A DNA stretch of 64,000 nt from Rhizophagus irregularis (taxonomy: Eukaryota > Glomeromycota > Glomeromycetes > Glomerales > Glomeraceae). The stretch's first letter is position 1; the number at the start of each line of letters is the position of its first letter. A program made the translations under genes and the position numbers. The stretch lies in the NCBI RefSeq assembly GCF_026210795.1, contig NC_089443.1:4092001-4156000 (forward strand), read 5' to 3'. The notes under the pieces are model-generated. The model was not told the origin of the DNA, made no database searches, and saw only the letters and a list, made by a program, of their open reading frames with translations. Shown piece by piece: positions 22,627 through 31,347 of this stretch.

Positions 22627-24480
22627 ATGCAATACTCAAGAATTGCCCGCACTTTACCAACACGACCTGACATCAAGGAACTTCAGTATTCTGGTGCTCG
22701 CTTTTCCAGAGGAGCTATCGCCAGACTCGGTCAGACTCTCCAGACGCGATTTCCAGATAGAAAGTTCCAGATCCTACTTCCCTATGAAAACTGGAAACCC
22801 GGTGGATGGACATCAGGAAACCAACCAGCCAGCCTCTTTTCACTATTAGACCATTATGATGAAGCACAACTACCGGATGACGCAGACCCTGATTATTTTG
22901 AACGATTCATAATTTATGCAAGAGATAGTCCACCGGCCGCAGGAGGATGCAATGGGGAGCTAAATGATTGCCTGTATGAATGCCTAAAAAATATTTACGG
23001 TACATTCTCTAAAATGCCAAAGTCAATCGAAAAGCCCGAGTATATCAAAAAGGCATTAGGTCTCAATCGCGATGCTCCCATCCCAGTTTCATGCATGGAC
23101 AAGGTTGAACAACTCGCAGGAAGTCTCGCAATTAATATTGTGGGGGACATTACCCGAATCTCTAAGAGTAAGTCCGATAGACGTGCGACTCTCATCCTAT
23201 CAGAAGGCCATTACTCCCTCACGTTAAATCCTGGAAGACTCCACCCCAGTAAAATAGATAAAAAGCGTAATTTACCCATTGTATACCATGAAGATGGGAC
23301 CAATAATGTAGTCACAATATACAACGGCAAAACAGTTAAGTCTTGCACAATTGCGCAGTTTCAAAAAACTAAGAATTCCAAAAGTTCTTTCATCCCTGTC
23401 GAGAAAAACCGTAAGACTGGAGTATATGAAACTCTTGAAAAAGCATATCAGAGAATCCACGAGGAGCGGAATTCCTTTCTACAGGAGACAAAGAAGTTCG
23501 GTTTAGGAATCGACTTATCATACCATAACTGGTCTTACAAAAGAACGGCTCTCTGGTTATTCGAACGATTAAGTGTAGGAATTCCAGCCAATGATCCTCT
23601 TGACCCGATAGAAGCGGAGTGGTTAAGTGATGCAATGATGGGAGGATTAATCTGGGCAGATAACGAGTGGAAGGGCTATGGAAGACAGTATGACGCAACA
23701 AGTTTATACCCGAGTATCCAACAATCGAACGCGAACTTTCCAATCAGACGGGGTAAATTCCAGACACTTAATGACTTTGTCGACCACAGGGGTTATGCCT
23801 TGTATGGATTATTCCGTGCCAAAATAAGTGGGAATAATATTCTCTTCTGACAGAATAAAAGGGGAATCTATACATTCATCGACTTACAACGAGCAAAAAA
23901 ACTTGGTCTCAATATACAGTTAATACAGGATGGGAAGCCAAATGCATTGATATATGATAGAGAAGCGAGAATCCCTGGAACTGTAATATTCGGTGAGTAT
24001 GTACACTTCCTCTTCAAAATTAAAAACCAGGGTGGCGTAGCTGGCCACGTGGCAAAGCGAGTCCTCAACACATTATGGGGAGCATTATGCCAGAGGAAGC
24101 GTAATTACAAGACACTCACCGCAGATCAAACAGACCCGTTTACATTTCCAGAGGGCCATACACTCGACTCTATCATACCAGTAGGATCTGACCAGTGGCG
24201 ATTCCAGTTCACAAACCCGGGTAATCCCTTCAAAGGTGAGTATCCCAGGATCGCCCCATTCTTATTAGCACGTGGTCGCAAAATCACATCTGAGGCAATT
24301 CAACCATACAAGGATAAAGTACGACGTATCCATACGGATGGATTTATTTTAGAAGAGCAGCCAGATAGCCCCGCGCTTTTCACTTGTTCAGAGAATGCAG
24401 ATACGACTCTAAAGACTTTCAAGTTTGAAACCGCGGGATACTGCCATGTGAAAAATGCGAACAAGGTTATCTGGACATGA
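22627..24480 (+). CDS. polB: Protein-primed-type family B DNA polymerase, interrupted by TGA
   Basis: One frame of about 617 codons with a single in-frame TGA at 23848-23850 (codon 408, between NILF and QNKRGIYTF). Motif A is YDATSLYPSI (residues about 355-364), motif B KRVLNTLWGALCQRKR (about 477-492) and motif C region IHTDGFIL (about 568-575). The end, HVKNANKVIW, is typical of the small virus/plasmid polymerases. No 3'-5' exonuclease motifs are evident. Residues about 105-200 instead have NDCLYECL and EGHYSL, an arrangement like an OTU-type cysteine protease (inference). The polymerase would copy the element from its termini. The stop could be a recent C-to-T change, a sequencing error or readthrough. 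Confidence 0.85.
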
Positions 24481-24529
24481 TTGCTAAGAACTGGTAGGTT
24501 TATTTTTTACCGACATACCGTGATAGCAT

Positions 24530-24539
24530 AATTGAATAA
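24530..24539 (+). promoter_or_regulatory. AATTGAATAA motif
   Basis: Partial match to AATTGAAGAT, 34 nt before the ATG at 24574. It was used to prefer that start over the TTG upstream. Confidence 0.4.
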
Positions 24540-24573
24540 ACCTATAGAACATGTAATCTTACAAGATACCCAA

Positions 24574-25069
24574 ATGCAAAACACCGACGGATTAGGTAGA
24601 CAAGACGACGAAAGTTTCCACACGTGGGCTAAGCGCATTCAGAATGCTGTGCAATATTATGAGACTTGTAGTAGAATAGGTTTTCATAGGCGGCTACCTT
24701 ATCCAAGGTCTCGTCCAAGCTGTATATGCTTATATTGTGCACATTAGGAGAATAGTATCACGACTACCAAATAGGTGGTACTGTACCTACTGTAAATCTT
24801 TTATTGATCGCGGATGGGGAGCCGATGCTTCCATGGATCAAGCGGTGCGACTACATTTATATAGTTGCCCAAAGCATTTTAATTTCGACTATTATACTCA
24901 TCATGCTGAAATGATCCAGAATGCCTTTAGGAGATATATAGAAAGAAGGAACAATAAAGCGGCTAGGATAATCCAGAAAGTCGCTATCCCCTGGTTATAT
25001 AGACCAGGCTCTCCATTGATGCAAAAGGCCGAGCGACGCTTCTACTGTCTTGCAGTATCCCAAGTGTAA
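24574..25069 (+). pseudogene. Zinc-finger/IQ-motif protein with a frameshift
   Basis: The 24574-24747 frame gives MQNTDGLGRQDDESFHTWAKR ... SCICLYCAH. The frame then shifts near 24737 into HIRRIVSRLPNRWYCTYCKSF ... LHLYSCPKHFNFDYY. Together they form CxxC (CLYC), CxxC (CTYC) and C..H pairs that could bind zinc. An IQ-like AARIIQKVAIPWLYRP segment follows near the C-terminus. Function is unknown. It follows PolB directly and could be a replication or transcription factor, but that is a guess from position. The one-base shift may be real decay or an assembly error. Confidence 0.5.
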
Positions 25070-25113
25070 ACCCCGAGGTTCATATTTATTTTTTCTCATT
25101 CGAATGAACAGGT

Positions 25114-25123
25114 AACTGAAGAT
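25114..25123 (+). promoter_or_regulatory. AACTGAAGAT motif
   Basis: One mismatch to the shared motif, 28 nt before ATG 25152. It is preceded by the T-rich stretch TATTTATTTTTTCTC that may end the upstream transcript. Confidence 0.45.
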
Positions 25124-25151
25124 TTATATTTTTTACAAAGTACAAAGAATC

Positions 25152-25622
25152 ATGTCAACATATACCGAATTCGCAAGCATTGTTAACAGCACTGACAGCA
25201 CTAGTGAGGAGGTTATTTACGAGGCATCGCGCATTCAGCCTAATGTTGTCTCTGACGAAACTGTCCCCAAGATTATCCGCGCATTAAAAGATACTATAGT
25301 AATCGCATTAGTATCTGGGTTTAGCAAAACCAGTTACCTCGTCCAGGACCACGTGAAGTATATCAAGCGAATCCAAACGGCAAATTCTCCTGTATCATAT
25401 GTGAAGTTCGTGGCCAGAAAACTCTTCCCAGATAATGCGGCATATACTGCTAAAATAGCAAAAATCCGCGAATCATACAAGAATAAACAAGCTCTCCTAG
25501 ATAAGCTTGAGGCCCTCTTCGAATTGTATTATAATGCGACTAAGGACTCATCAACCGGTCCCCCAAAGCGAGCTATTACTAAAAACGAGGCTGAGAAAAC
25601 CTTAACAGAACTTCTTGCATAA
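25152..25622 (+). CDS. Unknown 156-aa Polinton protein
   Basis: ATG at 25152 follows the motif and a T-rich spacer. The protein is soluble and mostly helical by eye, with no cysteines in pairs, no membrane segment and no Walker or catalytic motif I recognise. Too short for a double-jelly-roll major capsid (usually around 500 residues or more). It sits between the zinc-finger gene and the F-box-like gene in a co-directional run of six genes. I do not recognise it. Confidence 0.6.
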   Translation: MSTYTEFASIVNSTDSTSEEVIYEASRIQPNVVSDETVPKIIRALKDTIVIALVSGFSKTSYLVQDHVKYIKRIQTANSPVSYVKFVARKLFPDNAAYTAKIAKIRESYKNKQALLDKLEALFELYYNATKDSSTGPPKRAITKNEAEKTLTELLA

Positions 25623-25695
25623 GCGGCTCCTGTGGTCCTACGATTCTGTACGAATTTAGTCTATATTTTTTATCCATGTGTAATAGGCATACAGT

Positions 25696-25705
25696 AATTG
25701 AAGAT
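25696..25705 (+). promoter_or_regulatory. AATTGAAGAT motif before the F-box-like gene
   Basis: Exact copy, 26 nt before ATG 25732, with TATATTTTTTATCC about 30 nt upstream. Confidence 0.5.
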
Positions 25706-25731
25706 AGCTATAGTATAAGTAACATAACATC

Positions 25732-26136
25732 ATGTTGGACCGATTACCAGTAGAAATAGTCGAACGCATTGTTGCAAAGATCCCGGATACTGACCTTATT
25801 GCAGCGAGTAAGGTAGATAGAGTGTGGTGGCAGGAAGTTCGTCGAGAGGCATATAAGAGGTGGAAAAATTATGCCACTACGATCGGGGATGTGTACTGGG
25901 AAATCCAGGCTCTTGGAAAGCGGTTTGAAAAGGGGGATATTGAGTGGATGACGTTTGAAGATGTAAACAACTTCTATAAAAACTGGATAGACCGCCTCAC
26001 CGAGGATCAGCTTTATATTATGGAGAAAATGCTTAGGAATGGGATGGTCGTGGACCCCCAAGAGAGGGAAACCATAGAGTATGCATTAAGTGAACAAAGA
26101 TGGGGAGGCGATCCTTGGGGACTGGGAGTGGTATGA
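25732..26136 (+). CDS. F-box-like protein of the Polinton
   Basis: The 134-aa protein opens with LPVEIVERIVAKIPDTDLIAA followed by SKVDRVWWQEVRRE. This is the LP..I...I...L...DL..... V...W pattern of an F-box, which binds Skp1 in SCF ubiquitin ligases. The remaining about 90 residues are helical with no WD40 or LRR repeats. In a virus-like element such a protein could redirect host protein turnover, as F-box proteins of other large DNA viruses do (family knowledge; role here inferred). The start is firm because the F-box begins at residue 3. Confidence 0.6.
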   Translation: MLDRLPVEIVERIVAKIPDTDLIAASKVDRVWWQEVRREAYKRWKNYATTIGDVYWEIQALGKRFEKGDIEWMTFEDVNNFYKNWIDRLTEDQLYIMEKMLRNGMVVDPQERETIEYALSEQRWGGDPWGLGVV

Positions 26137-26586
26137 ATGGACTCAACAGGAGTAAGCATTTTGTACTTGACTTTCGTAGGAATTACCCTGCAGAGTCATA
26201 TTTTTTAGATCCGGCCGGCATTACCGCGTAATCCCGAATTACCGAAAAAGGAAATTTATGTTACACAAGGTTCCAAACGCATTTTTACCAAAATCGATTT
26301 TTTGTGGAACGGGTATCGCCCAAAAAGGAAATGATCTACGTACCGCATGAAATCACGTGACACTCTACACATTTGTTCAGGGTATCACGTGACATGAACT
26401 CCGTTCACATTTTCTGTAATATAATCCATAGTTTTTCCATGAATGCTTTTTAGGCCAATAATCCAATAACTTATTCATCAGGTATCCTCGTGTTTTGCGA
26501 CAAGGACTGATGACCATGTAACCTCATCATCAGGCATCCTCGCATTTTTTGACAAGGACTGATGACGATGTCACTTGGTTATTGTA
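26137..26586 (+). other. Polinton intergenic region with two tandem hairpins
   Basis: No ORF. At about 26477-26517 and 26525-26567 two similar segments read TCATCAGGTATCCTCG ... GACAAGGACTGATGAC. Each has TCATCAG pairing with CTGATGA, so each folds alone. Upstream are two ATCACGTGAC E-box-like sites. Possible roles are a terminator for the F-box-like transcript, a structured RNA or a replication/packaging signal; none can be shown. Confidence 0.45.
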
Positions 26587-26596
26587 AATTGAAGAT
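26587..26596 (+). promoter_or_regulatory. AATTGAAGAT motif
   Basis: Exact copy, 36 nt before ATG 26633. Confidence 0.5.
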
Positions 26597-26632
26597 AACA
26601 ATTAGGTATGTAGACACGTACAGAAAAAAGAC

Positions 26633-27217
26633 ATGTCATACCCTTATATAACTAATCCTATAACCGGACGTCCAATCCGTGTTGGTGGAGATACCTTTAA
26701 TCGAATAGTTATGGAATCCCATGATTATATCGATGGAAGGCTTGTCCGTAGACAAACCGTACCGCCTCCACCCCAGGAACAACCTGTATATTTAAATACA
26801 GATACAGGACGCTATATTCAACACGGTACTAGAACGTATCATAGACTGGTTGAGAGTGACTACGAGGTAGTTGAGGACTACTACCTTGTTCATTCTGAAG
26901 AGGAGGAGCTTATAGATGAAATCATCAATGAAACACGCTATAATGAGGAAAATCTTGATGGCCAGCGGTTAACTTTCAATAATATACAACAAATCAGAGC
27001 CGCTATTCAAGCTGACCAAGATGAATATGATGATTTTATCTTACAGCAGAATATGACTAACGGGACACCTTCCTCCGGTCCTTCCGGTCATCCACGAACT
27101 TTGGAGGACCATGCCCCGAGACTTGCAGAGCTTAATATTGAGTTGTGTAGGGAATGTCTCATGCCTGTAAGCCCAAGTGACTTAACGGACAAGTTGTGCA
27201 AGGACTGCGCTTCCTAA
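26633..27217 (+). CDS. 2-cysteine-adaptor-like protein with zinc ribbon tail
   Basis: The N-terminus has two tandem modules, NPITGRPIRVGGDTFNRIV and NTDTGRYIQHGTRTYHRLV. These match the NP.TGR.I..GG..Y..L pattern of the 2-cysteine adaptor domain known from large DNA viruses, but the flanking cysteines are replaced here. A proline linker, an acidic middle and a C-terminal CRECLMP ... CKDC zinc ribbon follow. In viruses the domain is thought to act as a protein-linking adaptor. The role in this element is unknown. Confidence 0.6.
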   Translation: MSYPYITNPITGRPIRVGGDTFNRIVMESHDYIDGRLVRRQTVPPPPQEQPVYLNTDTGRYIQHGTRTYHRLVESDYEVVEDYYLVHSEEEELIDEIINETRYNEENLDGQRLTFNNIQQIRAAIQADQDEYDDFILQQNMTNGTPSSGPSGHPRTLEDHAPRLAELNIELCRECLMPVSPSDLTDKLCKDCAS

Positions 27218-27305
27218 TGGTGAGTCCTCCGGTCCTCTGGTCTTCCGGTCTTTCCAACGGTTGATCCCTTAATGCCAGTTATTTTTTTTTATACAAATGA
27301 CAGGT

Positions 27306-27315
27306 ATTTAAAGAT
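27306..27315 (+). promoter_or_regulatory. ATTTAAAGAT motif
   Basis: Diverged copy, 62 nt before ATG 27378, after the T-run GTTATTTTTTTTTATAC. Confidence 0.35.
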
Positions 27316-27377
27316 AACAATATATAAAAAAGATTGTGAAGGATACTAAGTGAGCGAATAATCAAAGAAAGATAGCC

Positions 27378-27929
27378 ATGTCAACATCAATCGTAATAAA
27401 CCAGTGTCAGAACTGTGGAGTATTCTCTGCAAAAGCGGCATATAGAGGATTATCCAGCGTGTTGTATAGACAGATTATAAAGAAGATTGGTGACGAGAGT
27501 GAACCTTTACAAGCCTTGGGACTTGCCAGAGATAAGTTGGTCCAGATTATCCGTCGGGCAAGTAATGCGGATTTTACGCAATTATTCACACAAAGACTAG
27601 ATATGAAAATTATGGACGGAGATTCATACGAGGATACTAGGAAGTGGCTTCTTGAACAGCTTATAGCCATTGGATGTGACAGTGGGGAAATTGCCTTATA
27701 TCAGTTCTTACGGAATACATATCCGGATGGTATTGATGAACCCTTTACTACATTCTATGAGAACTATGTAAATCATGTAAGAAATCCGATGACTAAGAAC
27801 TTTGCTTCTCGAGCCTTAGGAGCTATTGGATTAAAAGCTAGGATGCTACGGATTGACTTCGAAGGACGTAAAAAAAGTGCCATGATTCTTAGGGCTTCTG
27901 CGGAAAAACTTCGCGAGATGGGTTGCTAA
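27378..27929 (+). CDS. Unknown 183-aa Polinton protein
   Basis: ATG at 27378. There is one CQNC pair near residue 9-12 and otherwise a helical, basic C-terminus (KARMLRIDFEGRKKSAMILRAS). No family recognised. It is the last gene of the rightward run and ends 13 bp from the convergent ATPase gene. Candidates by position in related elements include a minor structural protein or DNA-binding protein, neither supported by motif. Confidence 0.55.
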   Translation: MSTSIVINQCQNCGVFSAKAAYRGLSSVLYRQIIKKIGDESEPLQALGLARDKLVQIIRRASNADFTQLFTQRLDMKIMDGDSYEDTRKWLLEQLIAIGCDSGEIALYQFLRNTYPDGIDEPFTTFYENYVNHVRNPMTKNFASRALGAIGLKARMLRIDFEGRKKSAMILRASAEKLREMGC

Positions 27930-27942
27930 AGCAACCAGATTC

Positions 27943-29133
27943 TTACAAAATACTATTGATCCCTACTCGTAATGCTCGACGGTCCATATGACCCTTAGAA
28001 AAGATCTGTAAAAGGACCCCGATGCCTTCTATTAATTTTTTATTATCCAAAGGGTGACTAGACTTCAGGACTTCATATCGGGAGAATAACTCCTTTACGG
28101 TCTCAGGTTTTGGAATTTCAGTCTTCGTGGTCCTATCCCGTACTTTTGCTAAGAATTTTTGGAAGTCTGATCCCAGGGTTTTACCAGATAGTCCGTAGGC
28201 TTCCCGAAAGACGTACTTAATCCAGGTATCTGCGTTCTTAGCTATAATACCAGATACGAGGAGGTGTTTTCTCTCTTTAGGCGATGGATATTCCCGAGTA
28301 AACTCAATTAGCTGGGAGGACTTTTTTGCTTCAGCTACAGCTTTCTGGCCATAAGGACTAAACTTTGATCGAACTGGGTTCAAACTCGGATCGAACGGGG
28401 ATTGAACTGAGTTCGAACTAGGATCGAACTGAGATTGATCAGTGATCGAACTGAGACTAGTATCCCATCTAACCCGAATGGATAACGGATCGCTCTTGGA
28501 TCTTCTAAGATCAAATACTATAAATTCGCGTTGCAGAGTAAGGTCATCGATTACTGGAGCTAGTGACTCCGATTCTTCTGTATACTGGCGGATGATCCTC
28601 TTAGTATCGGTTAAACTTCCGTGACCTCCATGTAGGGAAATATAATTCACATTTTCACGAATAGCCTTGGGAATGGTAAAGAATCTTTGGGCCACATAAA
28701 TACATGAAATATTTTTGTGTCGTCCGTGTGTAAAAAATCCAGTGATGAGATCCTGGGTTTTTTTAGGCGCATCCATCAAATCCTCGAAGATTACCACAGT
28801 AGCCTGGGTGGAGTTGAAGTCCTTAACATTTGGAATCTCACTATGGGATACTGCGGTAAACGGAATTTCTTCTTCTTTGAAAAAATCACGTACGACTGCC
28901 CACTTCGGTTCATCGAGGTATCTGCCAACTAGAATTACCGCATCACATAATATGTACCTTTCGCCATCCTCCTTTGCCTTCTTGTCTCCCATTAACAAAT
29001 TAATGATCATAGTTGTCTTACCCGAGTCAGAACTTCCTGCTACGGCAAGACGGAAAGGCCATGATGGGGCAAACTCATTACCCTGTCTCGAGTCGGTCAT
29101 GTACTCGTCCAAATTGTATACATAAAGATCCAT
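27943..29133 (-). CDS. FtsK/HerA (A32-like) genome-packaging ATPase
   Basis: The 396-aa protein has Walker A AGSSDSGKTTMI (residues about 32-43) and Walker B TVVIFEDLMD (about 110-119). Then come TGFFTHGRHKNISCIYVAQRFF, where HGRHKN.S..Y..Q is the sensor region usual in A32-type packaging ATPases of Polintons, virophages and large DNA viruses. These pump genomes into capsids. A short SQFDPSSN/SPFDPSLNPV repeat and an extra helical domain of about 130 residues extend the C-terminus beyond the usual size. It is divergent from the coiled-coil gene with only 28 bp between the starts. Confidence 0.85.
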   Translation of the reverse strand: MDLYVYNLDEYMTDSRQGNEFAPSWPFRLAVAGSSDSGKTTMIINLLMGDKKAKEDGERYILCDAVILVGRYLDEPKWAVVRDFFKEEEIPFTAVSHSEIPNVKDFNSTQATVVIFEDLMDAPKKTQDLITGFFTHGRHKNISCIYVAQRFFTIPKAIRENVNYISLHGGHGSLTDTKRIIRQYTEESESLAPVIDDLTLQREFIVFDLRRSKSDPLSIRVRWDTSLSSITDQSQFDPSSNSVQSPFDPSLNPVRSKFSPYGQKAVAEAKKSSQLIEFTREYPSPKERKHLLVSGIIAKNADTWIKYVFREAYGLSGKTLGSDFQKFLAKVRDRTTKTEIPKPETVKELFSRYEVLKSSHPLDNKKLIEGIGVLLQIFSKGHMDRRALRVGINSIL

Positions 29134-29161
29134 TTGAATTTTATTCTAATTTAGTTTAAAT

Positions 29162-29869
29162 ATGATGTCGACACCAATTGCAATTTATACTCCTTCAGAG
29201 CCTACTGGACCGCCTCCTAGGGATTTGCGTGATATGAATAATATACCATTAGTTGCGGTAATTAAGGATCTAACAGATTTTTTAACTGTCAGTGATCGCA
29301 TGGTTGTTAATCGAGATGTACAAAATGCAAACCATCGTCTTAAACATGCTCTTAATTTATTAATTCATCGCTGTAGAGAAACATACGAAGAACGTGATAT
29401 ATTAAAAGCGGAACGCGATCGATCTCGAAAAGAACGTGATGAATTACAAGATGAACTCGAGGTTCAAACGGGTTTGTTAGGTCTTACACAAGATGAGCTA
29501 AATAACGTACAAGATACTATTACTAGTTTAGAAGCTAATTTGGCTGAATTGGAACGTGAGTTTGGTGGTATGCGGACGACTAATCGTCGTCTTCAGCAGC
29601 AATATAATCTTATGAGAGGAGAACGTAATAGAGCTATAGGTGAACGTAATAGAGCTATAGGCGAGCGTGATGTGGCACGAAATCGGCTTGTATATGCCAA
29701 TAATCGGGTTCTTTTTGGAATTCGGACATTGGGACGTCTTAGGAATCGACTTTTCCAACAAATAGCCGCTCTGCGTATCCAAGTACAATGGTTTCGGATC
29801 AGACAATTGAACCTTCCTCCACCTCCTCTCAACCATCCACAAAATACGATATGGCTGCCGTTGGTATAG
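29162..29869 (+). CDS. Coiled-coil protein upstream of Gag
   Basis: The 235-aa protein has heptad-rich residues about 75-195 (ERDILKAERDRSRKERDELQDE and two GERNRAI repeats) and a proline-rich end. It overlaps the gag frame by 82 nt in the -1 register. Codons are T/A-ending like gag and unlike the helicase/PolB genes, so the two probably arrived together. It may be a separate protein or an N-terminal Gag extension made by reinitiation or frameshifting. No canonical slippery site is visible in this overlap. Confidence 0.6.
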   Translation: MMSTPIAIYTPSEPTGPPPRDLRDMNNIPLVAVIKDLTDFLTVSDRMVVNRDVQNANHRLKHALNLLIHRCRETYEERDILKAERDRSRKERDELQDELEVQTGLLGLTQDELNNVQDTITSLEANLAELEREFGGMRTTNRRLQQQYNLMRGERNRAIGERNRAIGERDVARNRLVYANNRVLFGIRTLGRLRNRLFQQIAALRIQVQWFRIRQLNLPPPPLNHPQNTIWLPLV

Positions 29870-31347
29870 CTGCCCCCATATTTCATGGTCGGGAAGATGA
29901 AGATCTTAATCTTTTTATTGATAACTTTTTAGGGTATATTAATACCGTTGGTATTGATCCATTGGACAATGCCGGTGCGCCTCCTGGTCGGGTGCGAGCG
30001 ATGGGGGTTCTTCGTAGCTGTATGAGAGATGAAGCGGCGAGGTGGTTTGATGCAGAACTTACTGGAAAAAATTGGGAACTCTCGAATATTCGGTTAGTGG
30101 CTACTGCAAATGGTGGAGCCGGTGCTACTCGCCGAGCGTTCAGAGCTTTAGCTGTTCCTGAGGTTGCTAATGGATTACATGTTGGTACTTACTTACCCGG
30201 GTCTGATGCTGATGTATATTCAAGGGTTGCAGGTAATGCGGCGGTAACCGTTGGAGATGCATTTTTCCCATCACGCGCTGATATCGTTAGAACGAATTTT
30301 AAAGTTGAAGAGCAGTGGAGGCGTGCGGGCGGACGTCCTACTCATCAACCCGTTAATGGGTTGGGAAATCATGGAGGTCCATTTAATGCTGCTGTCCAGA
30401 ATCAACCAATAGTCTTACAGGGGATTCTCCTGGATCAAGCATTTATGCATATGCGTACAAATTTTCCAACCGTCGTAGAAGAAAGACTTCAGATACGATT
30501 TAGTAATCTTTACCAGGAACAAGGTGAACCTGTTCGATCTTACTATAAGCGAGTTGAGAGGGCTGGGGATATTGTAGGATATAATCGAATTATGGTTACT
30601 GACCAGTTCTATAGAGGACTTTTGCCGGAAAACGTTATTGAAGCTTCCAGAATCGGGGCGGCATCTCTTAATACATTAATCGATAGATTGAGTGATCTTG
30701 AGCGACGAAAGGGCGAAATGTTCTATGGATTACAAAGGCGTCAGGGTATTGAAAAGGCTAAAAAAGAGGAATTGGCTGGCTATACTCATCCCGTGACTCC
30801 ACACGAAGGTGCTGTAATACAAAGGTCGACAGACGTTATTACTCAAGAACGATTACAAGAATTGCTCAAGGCACAAGCCGAAGAACTTACCAAGAATTTC
30901 CAGGCACAATTTAAACAATTACAAGCATCTAAGCCAGTTCGTAAACCACCGGTCTATAGACAACAGATTAAACCTGTTCGGCCAAAGCCACGGCCACGCG
31001 TTGTTCAGGATCATCAGGATCCTGATTGGGATGATGGTTATGTAGATCATGATTTTGGTGATGACCCTGGTGACCCTGATGCTCCTGAGTGGACTAGTGA
31101 GGATGATCAACATGTTATTGATCTTATTATGGAATATGAGACGTCTAAAAGATTTCCAAAGAGACTTCAGAAGGCTAAAGATAGACGCGATGATCTGGAA
31201 TTAGCCCGAGCAATGAGAAACCTCGATCTTAATGATGATGCTATGGATATTGATACTAATACCGCGAGTTTTGATGACTTGAAAATTGTTCCCGATAAGG
31301 AAGGTGGTTTTCGGATTTGTGCGGTTCGAAGTACAAAAAAAAAGTAA
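29788..31347 (+). CDS. gag: Ty3-like Gag (capsid) protein
   Basis: The 519-aa protein has PIFHGREDEDLNLFIDNF near residue 30, RCM-type alpha helices with EAARWFDAEL, and the segment RLQIRFSNLYQEQGEPVRSYYKR followed by DQFYRGLLPENV. This is the fold signature of retrotransposon Gag capsid domains. The C-terminus is basic then acidic, and no CCHC zinc knuckle is present. The stop TAA at 31345-31347 directly follows A-AAA-AAG, where a -1 slip would fuse it to the protease domain. In this element it is the only candidate shell protein (inference). The long C-terminal EKAKKEEL and DDPGDPDAPEW regions are unusual. Confidence 0.75.
   Translation: MVSDQTIEPSSTSSQPSTKYDMAAVGIAAPIFHGREDEDLNLFIDNFLGYINTVGIDPLDNAGAPPGRVRAMGVLRSCMRDEAARWFDAELTGKNWELSNIRLVATANGGAGATRRAFRALAVPEVANGLHVGTYLPGSDADVYSRVAGNAAVTVGDAFFPSRADIVRTNFKVEEQWRRAGGRPTHQPVNGLGNHGGPFNAAVQNQPIVLQGILLDQAFMHMRTNFPTVVEERLQIRFSNLYQEQGEPVRSYYKRVERAGDIVGYNRIMVTDQFYRGLLPENVIEASRIGAASLNTLIDRLSDLERRKGEMFYGLQRRQGIEKAKKEELAGYTHPVTPHEGAVIQRSTDVITQERLQELLKAQAEELTKNFQAQFKQLQASKPVRKPPVYRQQIKPVRPKPRPRVVQDHQDPDWDDGYVDHDFGDDPGDPDAPEWTSEDDQHVIDLIMEYETSKRFPKRLQKAKDRRDDLELARAMRNLDLNDDAMDIDTNTASFDDLKIVPDKEGGFRICAVRSTKKK
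31338..31344 (+). promoter_or_regulatory. -1 ribosomal frameshift site A-AAA-AAG
   Basis: Within a run of nine A then G. In gag frame the codons are AAA AAG TAA; slipping back one base gives AAA AAA GTA AAC and enters the protease frame. Register and position at the gag stop match retroelement gag-pro junctions. Confidence 0.6.

Noticed and set aside
25152-25622. Candidate capsid protein
   Set aside because: 156 residues is far below the size of a double-jelly-roll protein and no beta-rich pattern is visible.
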